Source: Blumeriella jaapii
Lineage: Eukaryota > Ascomycota > Leotiomycetes > Helotiales > Drepanopezizaceae
DNA length: 64,000 nucleotides
Direction of reading: 5' to 3'
Assembly (NCBI GenBank): GCA_009599575.1
Contig: VWND01000066.1
Coordinates: 62,001 to 126,000, forward strand
Part shown: in pieces, positions 31,001 to 44,596 of the stretch
Layout: every line of letters begins with the position of its first letter
Position numbering within the stretch: position 1 is the stretch's first letter
Position numbers and translations under genes: made by a program
The notes under the pieces: generated by a model
Told to the model about the DNA's origin: nothing
Seen by the model: the letters and a program-made list of their open reading frames with translations, nothing else
The model's database searches: none

Positions 31001-33250
31001 AATTTAAATTTCGACAAAAAGTAAATTGGTTCCTAAAAGAAATCCTTTTTTTTCGCGAAATTTATTCGATGCTTTATAAAATAATAAAAAGCTAAAATAA
31101 CCGCGGCGGTATCGTCGAACATATCGGCGTAATCGTCGTATTTAAAAAATAATTAATATTGTTTTTTAATAGCTTTTTTCAAAACGATACAAAACGCTTG
31201 CTTTTTCTTGGATTTCTTTTTAAAACGTTTAATTATAACGAAATTAAGCTATAAGCGTTCGATTGAATATCGCTACGATTTAATTCGAAAACTTATAGCG
31301 GAGTCGATATTTCGCAATTAAAAAAAACCTAAAATAAATAAAACTTTTAGAATATTTATATCGCAAGCTACGAAATCGCTTTGTATTTTTTTAATTGTTT
31401 TATAATTATTAATAGCGCGAATAAATTGCGTATGCGTGCCGTAAATAATTTTTTTTTTTTTTTAACCGTGGATAAATTAATACGTTTTTAAATTAGTTTC
31501 CATTTATATTTAATTAATAATTTTTAAATTACGCAATTTTTTTTCGCGCCGCAATCGATAAAAGTTCGTTTCGTACGAATTTCGCTTTTGGCTTTTTTAA
31601 TCTCGATTAAAATTATTATTTTCTGCTTTTTCTTTTCGCTCGATTTTATTAGCAATAACGAAATTAAAATCGAGCGAAAGCTTTTCTCGAATTTTTAAAT
31701 TTATTAGCTTCGGAGCAATTTAAAACTATATATTCTTTTCTGTTGCATTTATAATATTCGACTTTTGAATAATTAGCTATGCGATGCCTTTTCTTTTAGC
31801 AGCGATTGCATTTCGAAAAATAAAAAAAATCGTTAAGGATTTTAAAATTTTAAAAGATTTTATTAAAATTATCGTTTTTTCGCTTTCGTTTTTTTTTTAT
31901 AACGTATATTCGAATCGAAAACGGTATGTATTTATTTTAGCTTTTAAATTTTAATCGTAAATATAAGTTTTTTTTTTTTTTTTTTTTTTTTGCGTTTGTT
32001 TCGTCGTTTATTATTTTTCGTTTCGTCGCTGATAATTTTATTAGTATTTTCGATATAACGAGCGATTAATATTAATTTTTCGTACGAATTTGTAGCTGCA
32101 GTATTGCTTTGTTTAATAATTTTTTTTCGAAAAATAAATCGGAGTTTTGCGAAAAGTATTTTTTTTTTAGTCGTATCGTTTGTTATTTGCAATTGCTATT
32201 CGAAATTATTTAAATAAGCAATAAAATCGTTAATTAATTTATGTTTTTTTTGCTTCGCTTTTTTATCGTATAAATTCGAAGCCGCGATTTTTCGATTTTT
32301 CGTATTTATTAAAAAATTTAATATTTATTTTTTGAAATCGTTTTATATAATTCGAATATTCGTAAAACGTCGTTCGTATTCGGTTTATTTTTTTTTTATT
32401 TTATCGTCGAAAACTAAAACACAAGCGTTAATTTTTTTTTAATCGATACAAAATGTTATTTTTTTATTTTGGCGAAAACTTCGCTTTGCACGCCGAATAA
32501 AAAATTAAGCTTTTTCAGTATTTTTTTTTCGATATATTAAAAAGTCTTTTATTTTTAATACTTTTCGGCTCGAATTCGCTATGTTTTTTACAAAAAGTAT
32601 AATATGCTTAGAAAAAATGCTAAATCGTTTTCAATAAGTATTATTATCGTAATGCTTCGAAAATATTTTATAATAATCGTCGGCTTAGATTATTTTCTGT
32701 TTTTTCTTAATTAAAGCGGTGTTAAAAAGTATAAAAATCTTTTTTTCGATATTTTCGAAAACGTTAAGTTTTTATTAAAATTGTTTAATCTTTTTTCGAA
32801 ATTCGTTTCGGCGTTTTTTGGTTTTTTCGAGTTTTTTGATTATTTCGTAAACTTTTTTTTTAGTTTTTTTCTGTTTTATTTTAGCTTGTATTTTTTTTAC
32901 TTTTCTACGTTTATCGTTTTTTTTTTGTTCGGCGCGGGTTCGTTTATTAGCTAAATAAATCAGAGTCTCGGTAAAAAGTCTTTTCGAATCGCTTTAAGCG
33001 TGGCTTTTTTTAATAATTTTTTCGATAAAAAAAGTTGGAAAGTCGTCGCGTCCTGATAATAGAATATTTTCGACCTTTAGTAAAGCTGGTGACGTTAAAG
33101 GAAACGATAATACGAAGTTTTTTTAAGCAGCCGAAAGTGCTAAATCTTTTTAAATAGCTAAAAATGCCTGTTTTCTGCGAATGCGAAAAGCCATAATATC
33201 GATAATAACGATGTAAATATAATAGTATAATAGAAGGTTGTTTTAATAGT
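28100..33250 (-). pseudogene. Element B gag-pol remnant
   Basis: Minus direction: gag about 33,250-31,700, ending in a knuckle near 31,700-31,765 that reads YYKCNRKEYIVLNC, a CCHC with one Cys and the His lost. RT about 31,017-30,500 (FAGASVIFISKKNGSLRLC, then DYKSLNAITVKNRTF). RNase H about 30,180-29,760 (the IETNASKF motif). Integrase zinc and core domains about 29,310-28,700, with YFWPGLRGDVKRYVNT and then a DFITGL-like block. This order is Ty3/Gypsy. No chromodomain can be picked out at the decayed end. Confidence 0.82.
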
Positions 33251-33302
33251 ATCGAATTGCCGTTCCGATAAATAAAAAAATCAGAATGTAAGAATTAAAA
33301 AG

Positions 33303-33306
33303 CAAA
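33303..33306. repeat. Target-site duplication of C1, left copy (CAAA, from CAGG)
   Basis: The left LTR-B reads GGCAGGGAAACAC at this point. Here the flank is CAAA and at 44,597-44,600 it is TAAA, both derivable from CAGG by G-to-A and C-to-T mutation. The 4-base size also makes the two LTR-B lengths equal. Confidence 0.65.
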
Positions 33307-33573
33307 TGTAAAACGGTGATACTTTATATTGATAGGAATTGGTAGTTTTAGCTATGGTCGAGGCATGGACCCTTCCGAAACCCTCTGCCACTGACTACTT
33401 TTAACAGGTATAAAAGCAAAGCATCCCCTTAGATAATACTATAAGCACGCAGTTTAATTTATACTTTTACTTATTTTTTTTTTTTTTTTTTCAGTCTTTT
33501 CTAGAAATTCCCTAGATTATTTTACTTATCGATATATAGCCGTATCAGTTTGATTTTTTTATTTATTTTTACA
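33307..33573 (+). repeat. LTR-C, 5' copy of C1
   Basis: 267 bases; matches 44,330-44,596 and 63,319-63,585. Conserved landmarks are TAGTTTTAGCTATGGTCGAG near 33,347 and a TATAAAAGCAAAGCA promoter-like box at 33,410-33,424. Confidence 0.9.
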
Positions 33574-34249
33574 TTTGATAATTTACGCAAAAATTCAAAT
33601 TTCGATGTTTCGTTTTTATATATTCGCCGATGCATTTTTTAAATTTACAATCAAAATCGATTTCGATATTTCGCTATTACGGCTTAAAAAACCTTTTATA
33701 TGGTATTATTCGCAGCTGTATTATATAAAAAACCTTTAATAGTTTTTTTTATTCTGCGTACAATTATTAAATTACAAAAGTGTAATATATCTCAAAAACG
33801 TTTGAAATTACGGTCAGGCAATTTTGTATTATACGAAATTCAAAATTCGAAAATCGCTTTTTTATTTAAGAATAACAAATCGAATATTGGTTCGTACGCT
33901 TCGACCGCTGCGCTCGGCTTTTTTAAATTAAATTTCTTTTGATTAAACGCCTGGCGAAAACTCAACCTTTTGATTTTACGTTTTATAATTATAGCAATTA
34001 CAATTTGCGGCTTTTTATTAAAAGTAATAAAAAAATGGCTGTACGTGTATTGGCTTAAGCTACGGAATATCGAAACCATAAATTATACAGCAATATTATA
34101 TTAATCCAATTAATTTATTAAAAAACAAATTCTTTAATATACTATTTAAATGTCTAAACGCAATTTTATTTTATTTAATTCTTTTAGAAAACACAAAAAC
34201 CTTTTTAATAATTCCTTTATTAAAAACGATTTTTTTTATATTAAAAACC

Positions 34250-35600
34250 TTTAATTTGCAATTTCAGAAAACATTTATTTATTTAATTCAAATCTTATTA
34301 ACGCTTTTACTAATACTATAAACAACGACGCTTTTCGTTTTTTATGCGAAGCCGCATGCCTTTTTTTGGCTCTTTTAATGCACCTTTATTTAATAGCGCC
34401 AACGTTACCGATTTTATCGAAAAATATAAAAAAACTTATAAGGATTTCGAAGTTTTTAAAACTAAAATATTCGATAAACTTCTTCGCTATTATAACCTAA
34501 TTATTAAAAATATTATTAAATCGATAAATAAATAAAAGATTATTAAAACTCGAAACTGGCGTAAATTAATTAAAACTTTGAAATCGGAATTTCGAAACTA
34601 CGATCGCTAGCAAATTCGCGATATTATCGCTTTTTTTAAACAATTTGTTATAACAATTCGCTAAATTAAAAAACTTAAAATTTATTATCGTATTTATACG
34701 AAAGTTTTTAACGTTTTCGTTAACAAAAAAGTTTTAAGCGAAATTAAACAAAAAAAATTGTTTTTACTTGGTTTTTTAATTAGCATTCGCAACAAAATTA
34801 TTAAGCATTTTAAAATTAATAAATAAAACTTTAAAACTTTCGATTAGTATTTTAAATTTATAAAATTCGTTTTTAAGCAAAACTAAAGCGAACGTATTAT
34901 CGAAGTTATAAATCAAAAGAAATTTTCCTTTTTTATTTATAAAAAAACGTAAAAGCTTTAATGCAAAAACATGTCCAATTATTAAAAGTTATCGAAATCG
35001 CTAAAAAACAATTAATTATTATATTATTCAATCGTTCTGCAAAACTTATTGGCTTGAAAAAGCTTAACAAAAATATCGAAACTTTCGTATCAAAATTTAC
35101 CGATATTAAAATTCAAAAATTTCAAAGCAAAATCGAAAATCTTATGCAATAGTAAAAAAAACTTTTTTACGTTAATTCGGATAATAAAAACGATTAAAAT
35201 AGCTTTTATAATAACTACTTTTTTTAAAATGCGCGAAGCGATTAATTTCGCCAAACTATCGTAAAAATAATAGCTGCCCAATAATAACTTTTTCGTATTA
35301 ACGATTAGAATTAGCGAAACATTAATTATAATAACGATTATTAAAAAAAAAAAAAAAACCAGCGCGGAAACCAAAATCGCGGCTATTAAAATAATAAAAA
35401 TAATTATCAAAACAGATTTCGTAATTTTAAGTATAAATTTTATAATAACAAAAAAATTTATTGCGAAAAACCTTATATTCGCTCTAAATGCAAAGCATTT
35501 AATTTTTATATAAATAATAGTATTTATTATATTAACAAATACGAAGCGATCTGCTTCGGATCGACGAAAGCAGAAATAAGTTTTTTTAATAAAACTAAAA
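34250..35600 (+). pseudogene. Element C1 gag remnant
   Basis: An open stretch at 34,344-34,535 reads MPFFGSFNAPLFNSANVTDF, then EKYKKTYKDFEVF and LLRYYNLII. This is the capsid block found in fungal Gypsy polyproteins ('APxFdgxNVTdFLxxYe...RYcd'). A Cys/His-poor knuckle-like segment follows near 35,470-35,560. The frame contains RIP-type stops between the open pieces. Confidence 0.7.
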
Positions 35601-36699
35601 ACCAAAGCTGATTAAATACTATTCGTTTGAAAGTAAAAAGTACGAAATAAAACGATTGTTTGAAAAACAAAAAAAATGCAAAAACGATTTTTACTAATAA
35701 AAAAAAAAACATTTCAGAAAGCGTATTAATTAAAAAGAAAACCTTTATTTTAAATATAAATAAAATTCAAATATATAAATAAAAAACAAATACGCATATT
35801 GCTAATGCAAATATCGCATTTGCAAATATTATAGCTGTATAATTAAGCTAGCGAATTACAAAAAAGCAAAATGCTTTTATTTTATTCGCTAAATTAATTA
35901 ATATAAAAAAAAACGTTAAAATCGAAAAAGAAAAAGATTTTGAAATTCGAAAAAAAACCGATAAAATTATTAAAAAAACGCTTATAATAAAAAAAATTAA
36001 CGACGATATAAAAAATATCGATACCGATATTCCGGTTTAAATTATTTAGAAAATACCAGCTTTTAAACGCTTACTATTAATGCGAAGCGAAAAATAAATC
36101 GATAAATATATTAGCTTCGAAGCCGTCGACGAAACTATTGAAAAAATCATAAAATAAAAGATTAAATTGAAATTCAGCGATTTATTTAGTATAGAAAAAA
36201 GATTCGACAAAATTATTAATAAACAAATTTCTGTATTAAAAAAAAACAAAAAAATTAAAATTATTCGAAAAAAAAACGATTTTAAATTAGAAAAAAATTA
36301 AAAAGAAATTTATAATATCGCAGTTAATTTAGCCGATAAAAAGAAATCTTCGGAAAAAATCAGTTTTTTGGCCTTCGTTATAAAAACCTAAAAGTTAAAA
36401 CGACGAAACTGCTTTTACACGGCTATAAAAGCGCTAAAAATAAAAATTATATTTAAGAAAAGCACGACCGCCTTTATTTTATTCGATAGTAAAGCCGAAG
36501 TTAATTATATAAACTAGAAAACAGCCGAAGCTAATAATATTCCGATTATTATCGATAAGCGAATAATTTATATTACCGTTAATAAAAATATTATCGAATT
36601 TAATAAAATTATACGAAATATAAAAATGAACGTTAAAAATATTATTATTTATAAAAACTTTTTAATAATAAAAAAATGCTTTTATTTTATTATTTTTAA

Positions 36700-39600
36700 A
36701 ATGCTTTGGATTTTGGAAAGTTTCGTTAGTTTTAAATACACCGAAAACGGCCAAATAAAAGCTTTTTTCTGAAACTAAAACCGGTTTTTTTAAAATCAAA
36801 TTACCGTCGCCGGCGACAAAATCTTTTTAATCGACGTTTTGTCGGGAAACGAATAGCCGGCTTTGGTTTCAAAACAAACGCTGAGCTATAACAAAACCTG
36901 AAAAATATTTAATTAAAAGCATTTACGTCGCTAATCGAAATAGCACCGCGAGTAAAATTAGCTAATATTAATATTTTTAATTATTAATTCGGAAATAAAA
37001 GTTCCGAAGATTTCGTTTTCGTATTAAACAAATCCGACTTATATATTTTACTTTTTTGTATTAATATTAGCATTTTTTATAAGCGCAAAGCTGATAAAAT
37101 ACAATTCGTAAATCTTAGCGAATCCGATAAAAATATTTTCGGAAAAATAAACAATTAATTCGAAAAAGACGAAGCAATAAAATCATTTTAACTAGTTATT
37201 AACGAGCTCGAAAAACTTATTACCGGCCGATTTTCCAGTTTATTATCTAGCAGCCGATTTACAAAAAAACGATTTAATAATTTAGCAATCGAAACCCAAT
37301 TTTTGCTATAAAAAAAAAAATCTTATACGAAATTTTACGCAACCGAAAAAAAACTATAGTTTTCGATTTTACCGAAATAAGCCAATTCAGTTTTAACGTT
37401 ACGCTTTATATCGATATTAAAACCGTGTTTTACAAAGCTTAGCAAAAAAAAACTTTTTTAATTTTCAAAGCTTTTTAAAATAAAATAATCGAAATGCTAA
37501 AAAAACGAATTAAGCAAAAAATCCTCGAATTCTGCTACGATCTATATAAAAACAAATGATTTATCGTTGCGAAAAAAAAGAAAAGTATTTACAAATTTAT
37601 TATCGTAATCGTCGAAATAAACAAAATAACGATACGAAACGCTAACGTATTATTTAACGTCGATTAATTTTCAAACGAATTCGCAGAATTAATAATCGCT
37701 TTTTTTTCGATTTATTTTCCGGCTACGATTATTTAATATTTAATCTACGATCTCGAGATATAATAGCAATTTAAATTTTAATCGGATTGTTGCGTATAAC
37801 CAAAATACTTATAAAAGCTATCAATTTAATCGCTTAATTCGTAAAAATCGTATACAAAATCCTTATAATTTGCATTTTTAATATTATTTTTTTTTATATT
37901 AACGACGTCGGAATAAAAAGCTTCAAATTATATTATAATAATAAAAAAATCCTTTCCGGAGTTCGACGCTATATAATAAAATATATTTAAAATATCGACA
38001 AAATCATAGTCTGCTTTGAAAAAGCCAAAACTATTATTAGCCTTCGATTAAAATTTTATATATCCGAAATAAATATCGTCGGTTATATAATTAACAGCGC
38101 TGGCCGCTATTTTTAACGAAAAAAAATTAAAAAGATTTGCGAATAAAAAAAATATAAAAATATTACCGAAACCAAAGTTTTTATTAGCGTTATAATTTAT
38201 TACCGCAATTAAATCAAAAACTTTTTTTAAAAAGCTGCATTTATTTACGCTATAATAAAAAAAAAATCGATTTCGTTTAAAAAAAAAAGCAAAGCAAAAC
38301 TATAAAAATTTTTAAAAACGATTTTTTATCGGCTTTATTACTTATGCGGATCGATTATAACTTAAACGCAAAAAAAAAATTTTTAATTATCGACGCTAAT
38401 ATTTTCGGTTAAAAAGCTGTATTATAACAAATCGATAAAAATAAAAAACGGCATCTTTTACGATTCGAAAACGGCCTATAATTTTTCGCTAAAGCACGCT
38501 ACGATATTACCAAACGAAAATATCGAAGCGTTTTTAAAATAATAAAAAAAATAAAAAGCGAATTGTACGACGTATATTTTATTTTAAAAACAAACGCAAA
38601 AATCTTTATCGATTAATTAAATAAAAAAGCTAATAACTTATTAAAAGCGCTCGTTATCAATTAAATAGCTTAGATGCGATTTATAAATTTCGAAATCAAA
38701 TATATCAAAAAAATAATTAATACAGCGGCAGACGGTTTTTCCAAACGAAAACGCTTTTTTTTATCCGTTTAATTTCGTTAAATAAAGCGAATAAAATATC
38801 GACGAGTAAATCGCTGACGAAATCGGTTACTTCGCTATTTGCGCTTTTAGTTTTACAAAGCCAAAACCATTCGCGTTGTTATTTCGGCTGGCATCGCAAA
38901 TAAAAAACATCGATTTTCGGGCCGAAAAAGCATTCGCGTTATTATTTCGGCTGGCATCGCGAATGGATTTAATCGAAAACGATCGAAATAAGCCGACTAA
39001 CGATAATAAACTTTTGATCGATAATTACGAAACCGACGACTTTTATTTAATCGCATATTACTTAACTATTTTATATAAACCACTTAGCGTGCCAAACTAT
39101 TAGTTTAAATTATTTAAAAACCAGGCTTTCGATTATACTTTAGCCGAAAAAAAAAAAAGCTATACAAAATAAAAAATAATATTTACTTAAAAACGTTTAG
39201 TAATAAATAATAAAGCCGATAAGTTTCAAATTATAAAAGAAACTTACGAAAAAATGTTTTATAAAAAAGCTGAAGCTATTTATTATCGAATTAAAAACGA
39301 TTTTTAATAGAAAAAATGCTTCGAAAATTGCAAAGTTTTCGTTAAAAACTGCATTTTTTATTAAAAACGAAAGCCTGGCCGAAAAAAAACCTATTATATC
39401 CGACGTAATTTTTTAAAATCTAAAAAAAAATCAATTTCGACGTTATACGCGTACCGACTACCGACCGCGAATATACGTGCTTCGTATTCGTTATCGACGA
39501 TCTGTTTAAATAACTTAAAAAGCGATTTTTTCGAAACGTTATTTTCGAAGCTATAGCGACTTTTTTTTGAAAAAACGTTGTATATCGATACGGTTTGTTT

Positions 39601-40460
39601 AGCAAATTAAATATCGATAATAGGCCCGAAAATAAAAGCGTTATTAAAACTTTCATAAAAAAATACGGCATTCAGCGTATTTAAATTTTAGTTTATAATT
39701 TAAAAAGCAACGGATTCGTTAAACGAAGTTATAAAAATATTTTCGACGGCTTTTTAAAAGCTATTCGAAAAGATTATAAGCGTTGGTCGCGGAAATTTTC
39801 GAAAATGCTTTTTGTTATGCGTATATATATACACGCTTTTATTAGAATAATTTTATTTTTTATTTAATACGATAAAAACGTTCGACTGCTTTTAAAAACA
39901 AAATGGCTTATGTAAAAACTTTATAACGTAATTAAAATAAAAACGAAAGCAGATTTATTAGCAATAAAATCTAAATAATTAAATTACCGCGATATAAATA
40001 TGGAAAAGATAATTTTAAAAAAAAAAAAATATAAAAAAGCAGTTAAAAAAATCTAAAATAAAACTAAGATTTTAAAAAAAACGCTAATTAAAAAAAGAAA
40101 TTTGATTTTAGTTTAAAATATTTAGCGCGCTATCGATAAATCGGCCGATATTAAGTTTAATTATAAATAGCTCGGATCCTACGAAATATGCGAAACCGGA
40201 TTAAATAAAAGTTATTACAAGCTTACGGAATTCGATAGAACGAAACTGAAAAAAACGTTCGCCGCTAACCGATTAAAGCGATTTTACAAAAAAAATTAGC
40301 AAATCTACCCTTTGGACTTTGAATTAAAAAGCGACTCCGATTCCAGCGATTTCGACGACGATTCCGATCAAAGCGATTATATTTTTGAAAAAAATAAAAC
40401 TTTTAAAAAAGTTTAAAAACGATCGGACGATAATCCCGCTGCTAAAAGCATAATTTAAAT
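36700..40460 (+). pseudogene. Element C1 pol remnant: RT, RNase H, integrase
   Basis: RT block near 37,510-37,720 reads LEFCYDLYKNK, then FIVAKKKKSIYKF and INKITIRNANV, followed by the palm at about 37,860-38,100 with FFYINDVGIKSF in place of the FLDDVGVKG-type catalytic loop. RNase H-like text follows near 38,340-38,760. The integrase core is clear: FDVIRVPTTD near 39,437, NIDNRPEN near 39,613, and SNGFVKRSYKNIF near 39,710, where the catalytic Glu has become Lys. The end is acidic (SDSDSSDFDDDSDQSDY near 40,330). A 35-base direct duplication lies at 38,870-38,960. Confidence 0.78.
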
Positions 40461-41149
40461 CGTGATTCTACCCATAACCGAAAAAAAGAAAAATGCTTAC
40501 AAAATTGTTTACTAACTATTTTACTGTTTTTATTATCTATTGTTTTCCTTTTTATTATATACTATTTTATTGTTTTTATTTTGCTTTACTTATATACAAT
40601 CTAATTATTCTGTTTATTTTTAAAGCCTTTTTTTATATTATTTAAAACACTTATTATACTTTTTTTTATTTGATTATACTTTTGTTTATTAAAACAAAAG
40701 CTTTGTATATGCTTAAGCCACATATCTGATACATTTATATTATTCGCATATTTTACGAAAACTATTTTTTATGTATTTTATTATTTATTATTTTCTGCAT
40801 TGTTTACTTTTTTCGCTGTTTTAAACGAATATTTGCTTAAACAATTATAATTTATTAGAAAAACAGCATGCGAATTCCCGTAACTTTTAAATATAAATAT
40901 TTTATAATTTTCGTATTTTTTTTTATTTATTTTTTAATAAATATAATATATTTTTTTAATTAACAAACCCATCGATATTATATCGTTTCTTAAGCAAAGC
41001 GTTGCTAAACCTGGCAAACTTATTTTTAATTTACTTTGAAACGGAATTATTATACGCAACTTTTTCGAATTTAAATAAGCATATAATGCCGCTATTTTAA
41101 ATTAATAAACAGCTTTTATAAAAATATTTATAAAATAATTCGATATAAT

Positions 41150-44100
41150 AACTGAAAACGTTAACGAATTTTTATTCGACTACAAAAGCTTTATTAAAGC
41201 TGAATTCGTTCGCAAAAGCTTTAATTACGACAAATTTCTGCTAAATTACGATAACGCTTTAAAAGCTTTCGCCGAAGCAAAAAAAGCTCGAAATAATAAA
41301 AAAAAAATAATAGACCGAATATTACGCTTTTTGCTAAATCAACGAAAAAAGAATATTTAAAAATACGTTTTTAGCAAAATCACCGGTATTATTTTATTCC
41401 GGCATTTCGCTCGCTTTTTCGAAATTATTATTTTTATTAAAAAAAAAATCTGAATATTAAACGCTTATATTTTTAAAGCGCAAGCTTTAAAAGCTAATAA
41501 CCCAAAAACTCGCAGATTCACAGGCTTTTTTATAACCGTTTGCAAATTGGTCGACGACGTTATATAATCGCCAGAAAAAATTTTAATCGGCTGCGAAATC
41601 TTAAATCTGATTTTTTTTTAAAGTAAAAGACTAAGCGTCGTTAAATGCGGCATTTTTATACCGAAGAAAAAAAACGACGCTATTCCGATATTTTAAATTT
41701 ACGACGACGAAAAAAACGAAAAAGCTAATATTATTTTCGTTTAATTCGAAAAAACATACGCGATAATAATTAATATTTTTAAAGCAGCTAAAACAATTCG
41801 GCGATTTTTATTTTTAACTGTCGAAAACGAATTCGAAAACGAAATCAAAAGCGTAATAGCAAACAACCGTTTATTCGAATACAAAAAACCTATTGTATTT
41901 ATAAAAACGATTCCGGAAAAAATAAAAATAAAAAACGTAAAAAAGCGCGCCGATATTTTCGAAACTTTTTTTATATAAAAAAAAAAAACTATTTACGTCG
42001 CTAGCAAAAAAAGTATCGCGAATAAAAGCAGCCGGAAATCGACGCCGAGCCATAAGCTTTAAGCTAATTAACAAAAAACGCGACGATTTTACAAAATCGA
42101 ATTTAAAAAACGCCGGCATTCCGAAAAAAAAAAATTTAAACGATTTTAAATCTGATTTTTCGAAATTAAATACGCAAATATTAAAAACGCTTGCTGCGTT
42201 TAAAAACGTCGTACTATTAATATTTTAAACTTTAATAAAAGTATTTAAGATTTCGATTATTGCACGACTCGACCGAAAAAGCTTAAAAAAAAATATCGAA
42301 GTTATCGCGGAAAAAATTATATAAAAAGCACAAAATTAAATTATTTTGCTTAAAACTTTCGCTTTCGATAACGAAACGATTTAAAAGTTTTATTTCGATA
42401 TTTTTATATAAAAATCAAATAAATCCGTTAGCTTTTTCTTTTTTGCTTCGAACGAAAATTAAACCAAGCTTTTTTCGGAAAATTGCAAATATAATACGCC
42501 GAAACAAATAAAAAAAACTTTTGAAAACGGTAACCCGTTTTTACTCGAGTTTTTTTTCGTTAAAAAACTCCGATTTTTTAATTTCGTTTTTACGAATAAC
42601 GTTAACGCTAAAAAAAACGGCAAGTTTTACTACTTTTACGTACGCTATTACGCGGCGTACTACGATTTAATTACAAAAAAAATTAACGTTATTAGCTTCG
42701 CTAATCGATTCGTTATTATTAAAAATTCGGATTACGACGTGTTCGAAATTAATTTTAATAATCAATTTATATTTCGACGAAAGATTGCGAAAACTATTTA
42801 AGCGCGTGCTAAGGCTTACTTAGGCTACGCAAATTTTAAAACAGATTTTAAAATTTTTAGCGCGATTACAAAGCTCGATTAAAACGTGGAAAATGAAAAT
42901 AACGAATATTTTCAAAAGCCGACTTTTCTGGCTTTTCGACCGAAAATATATTTTAAAGTCTATTTAAACTAAACTGCGAATTTGTTAATTACGTAAAATT
43001 TCATAACGGAAAAAACAAATTATTATTATATTTTATAAAAAAAAAAATAATTATATATAAGTATTATTTTCGATTAATTAAAACCCAAAAAGCATTTATA
43101 GCTTTCTTCGCTAATATACTTTACAATTTTATTTAATAAGCTTTCAGAATATACTTCGGCTTTTACCTCGCTGTTTTAATTATTCGAAATTTCGAAAACT
43201 GCCGCTTTGTAACTTATTTTAACGTTTCGATCGTTTTAGGCCTTGCTAATTCCGACCGTATTACAATTATAAAATTCGATATCGCCGACTTTTAAAAAAA
43301 AAAAAAAATCGAAAACCTTACCGACGCTATTTTCGACTATTATATTTTGCTTATATTCGCATATAATTCGGAAATAATCGAAATTTATTTGTAATCGCAT
43401 TATAACGCTAAGCTGATTAAAATCATTTAGAAAAGTTTAGCTTTTTTGTATTTTAACGCGTCTAAAGCAATGGCCTCGGCTATTTTATCGGATTACGAAA
43501 CCGAAAGTTACGAAATAGAAAATAAAATAACTTTTGTTAGCTTTTCGATTAAGCAAAAAGTTTTCGTCAAATTTAAAATTTAAAAAACCGACGGCGTAAT
43601 ATTGGTTTATTCGAATAATTATACGGCGCAAAAATACAAAAATTATTTCGAAAACGATAATCCGATAAGCAATCTAATATTATTTATATTACGGCGAAAG
43701 CAATTATAGCATTTTCGATAGTTTCGATTGCAAACGATTATTTTCGAATTATTTCGCGGAATAGTTTTTTTTATAAACTTCGGAATCTTTTCAAAAACAT
43801 TCGTCGGCAAACAACCGTGGTCCGATCTATTAGTTTTACGCAAAGCAAAAACGTTAATCGGTTTTAATTACGACGAATTAATCGATTATTTTTACGATTT
43901 TAATATAAGACTTTTCAGCGCTTTTTATAAAGCGTAAAACCACGTTCAAAAGCTAAAATCTATTATCTACGGAAAAAAATCGTAAAAAGCATCCGTCGCG
44001 GCGACGCCTAATAATATTATCGACGAAAAAGCTATCAAAACGTTCGTAAACCTAGACGATACTTCGATTAATATTTTATCGAGCTATTTTTTAGAAAAGC

Positions 44101-44220
44101 AAAATAAACAAAATAATTCGAACGATAAGCGAAACGCTATCTTTTCGCAAAAGCCGATAGCAAAAAAACCAAAAACGGCTAGAAAACCGAAAAAGTATAA
44201 AGCTAAAAAATTCGGTTTTT
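41150..44220 (+). pseudogene. Element C ORF3: long unidentified coding-like tract between pol and 3' LTR
   Basis: About 1,000 codons, in two stretches joined by a shift near 43,130-43,150. The frame is interrupted almost only by TAA/TAG codons that CAA/CAG would give, the same signature as the neighbouring gag-pol. Examples are FLFDYKSFIKAEFVRKSFNY near 41,165, TIYVASKKSIANKSSRKSTP near 41,990 and KFYYFYVRYYAAYYDLI near 42,622. Composition is rich in Lys, Phe, Ile and Tyr, partly from mutation. I recognise no domain, no obvious fusion-peptide or transmembrane pattern, and no transposase or helicase motif. Its position is that of env or an accessory ORF in LTR elements, but nothing seen shows an envelope protein. 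It could also be a captured host gene or an undetected older insertion. Confidence 0.45.
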
Positions 44221-44329
44221 AATTAATTGGTTTTTTAAATTATATAAAATAAACTAAATTACACTTATTGAAATTATGTTTTTCTTTGGTCGTAATCAAA
44301 AACGATTACGTATATTATTTAAAACAAAA

Positions 44330-44596
44330 TATAAAACGGTAATATTTTATATTAATAAAAATTAATAGTTTTAGTTATAATCGAGGCATAAATCTTTCCG
44401 AAACTCTTTGCTATTGACTATTTTCAACAGGTATAAAAGCAAAGCACCTTTTTAAATAGTATTATAAGCACGCAGTCCAATTTATACTTTCACTTATTTT
44501 TTTTTCCTTTTTTTTAATCTTTTCTAGGAATTTCCTAAACTATTTTATCCACCGACATATGGCCGTATCAGTCTGGTTTTCCTACCTACTTTTACA
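44330..44596 (+). repeat. LTR-C, 3' copy of C1
   Basis: 267 bases, starting TATAAAACGG (mutated TGTAAAACGG) and ending CTTTTACA. It differs from the 5' copy by many C/T and G/A changes. Confidence 0.88.

Larger units (their letters stand above)
33307..44596 (+). mobile_element. Element C1: long RIP-mutated Ty3/Gypsy element with an extra ORF, inserted in an LTR of B
   Basis: 267-base LTRs at 33,307-33,573 and 44,330-44,596, ends TGTAAAA...TTTTACA. Total 11.3 kb, long for the group. Order: LTR, gag (34,250-35,600), pol (36,700-40,460), a ~0.65 kb gap, an unidentified coding-like tract (41,150-44,220), LTR. A second copy of the 5' end (C2) starts at 63,319. Confidence 0.88.

Noticed and set aside
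35090..35605. 171-codon minus ORF, hydrophobic
   Set aside because: Antisense to the C1 gag region in AT-rich DNA; the hydrophobicity reflects A/T-rich codons.
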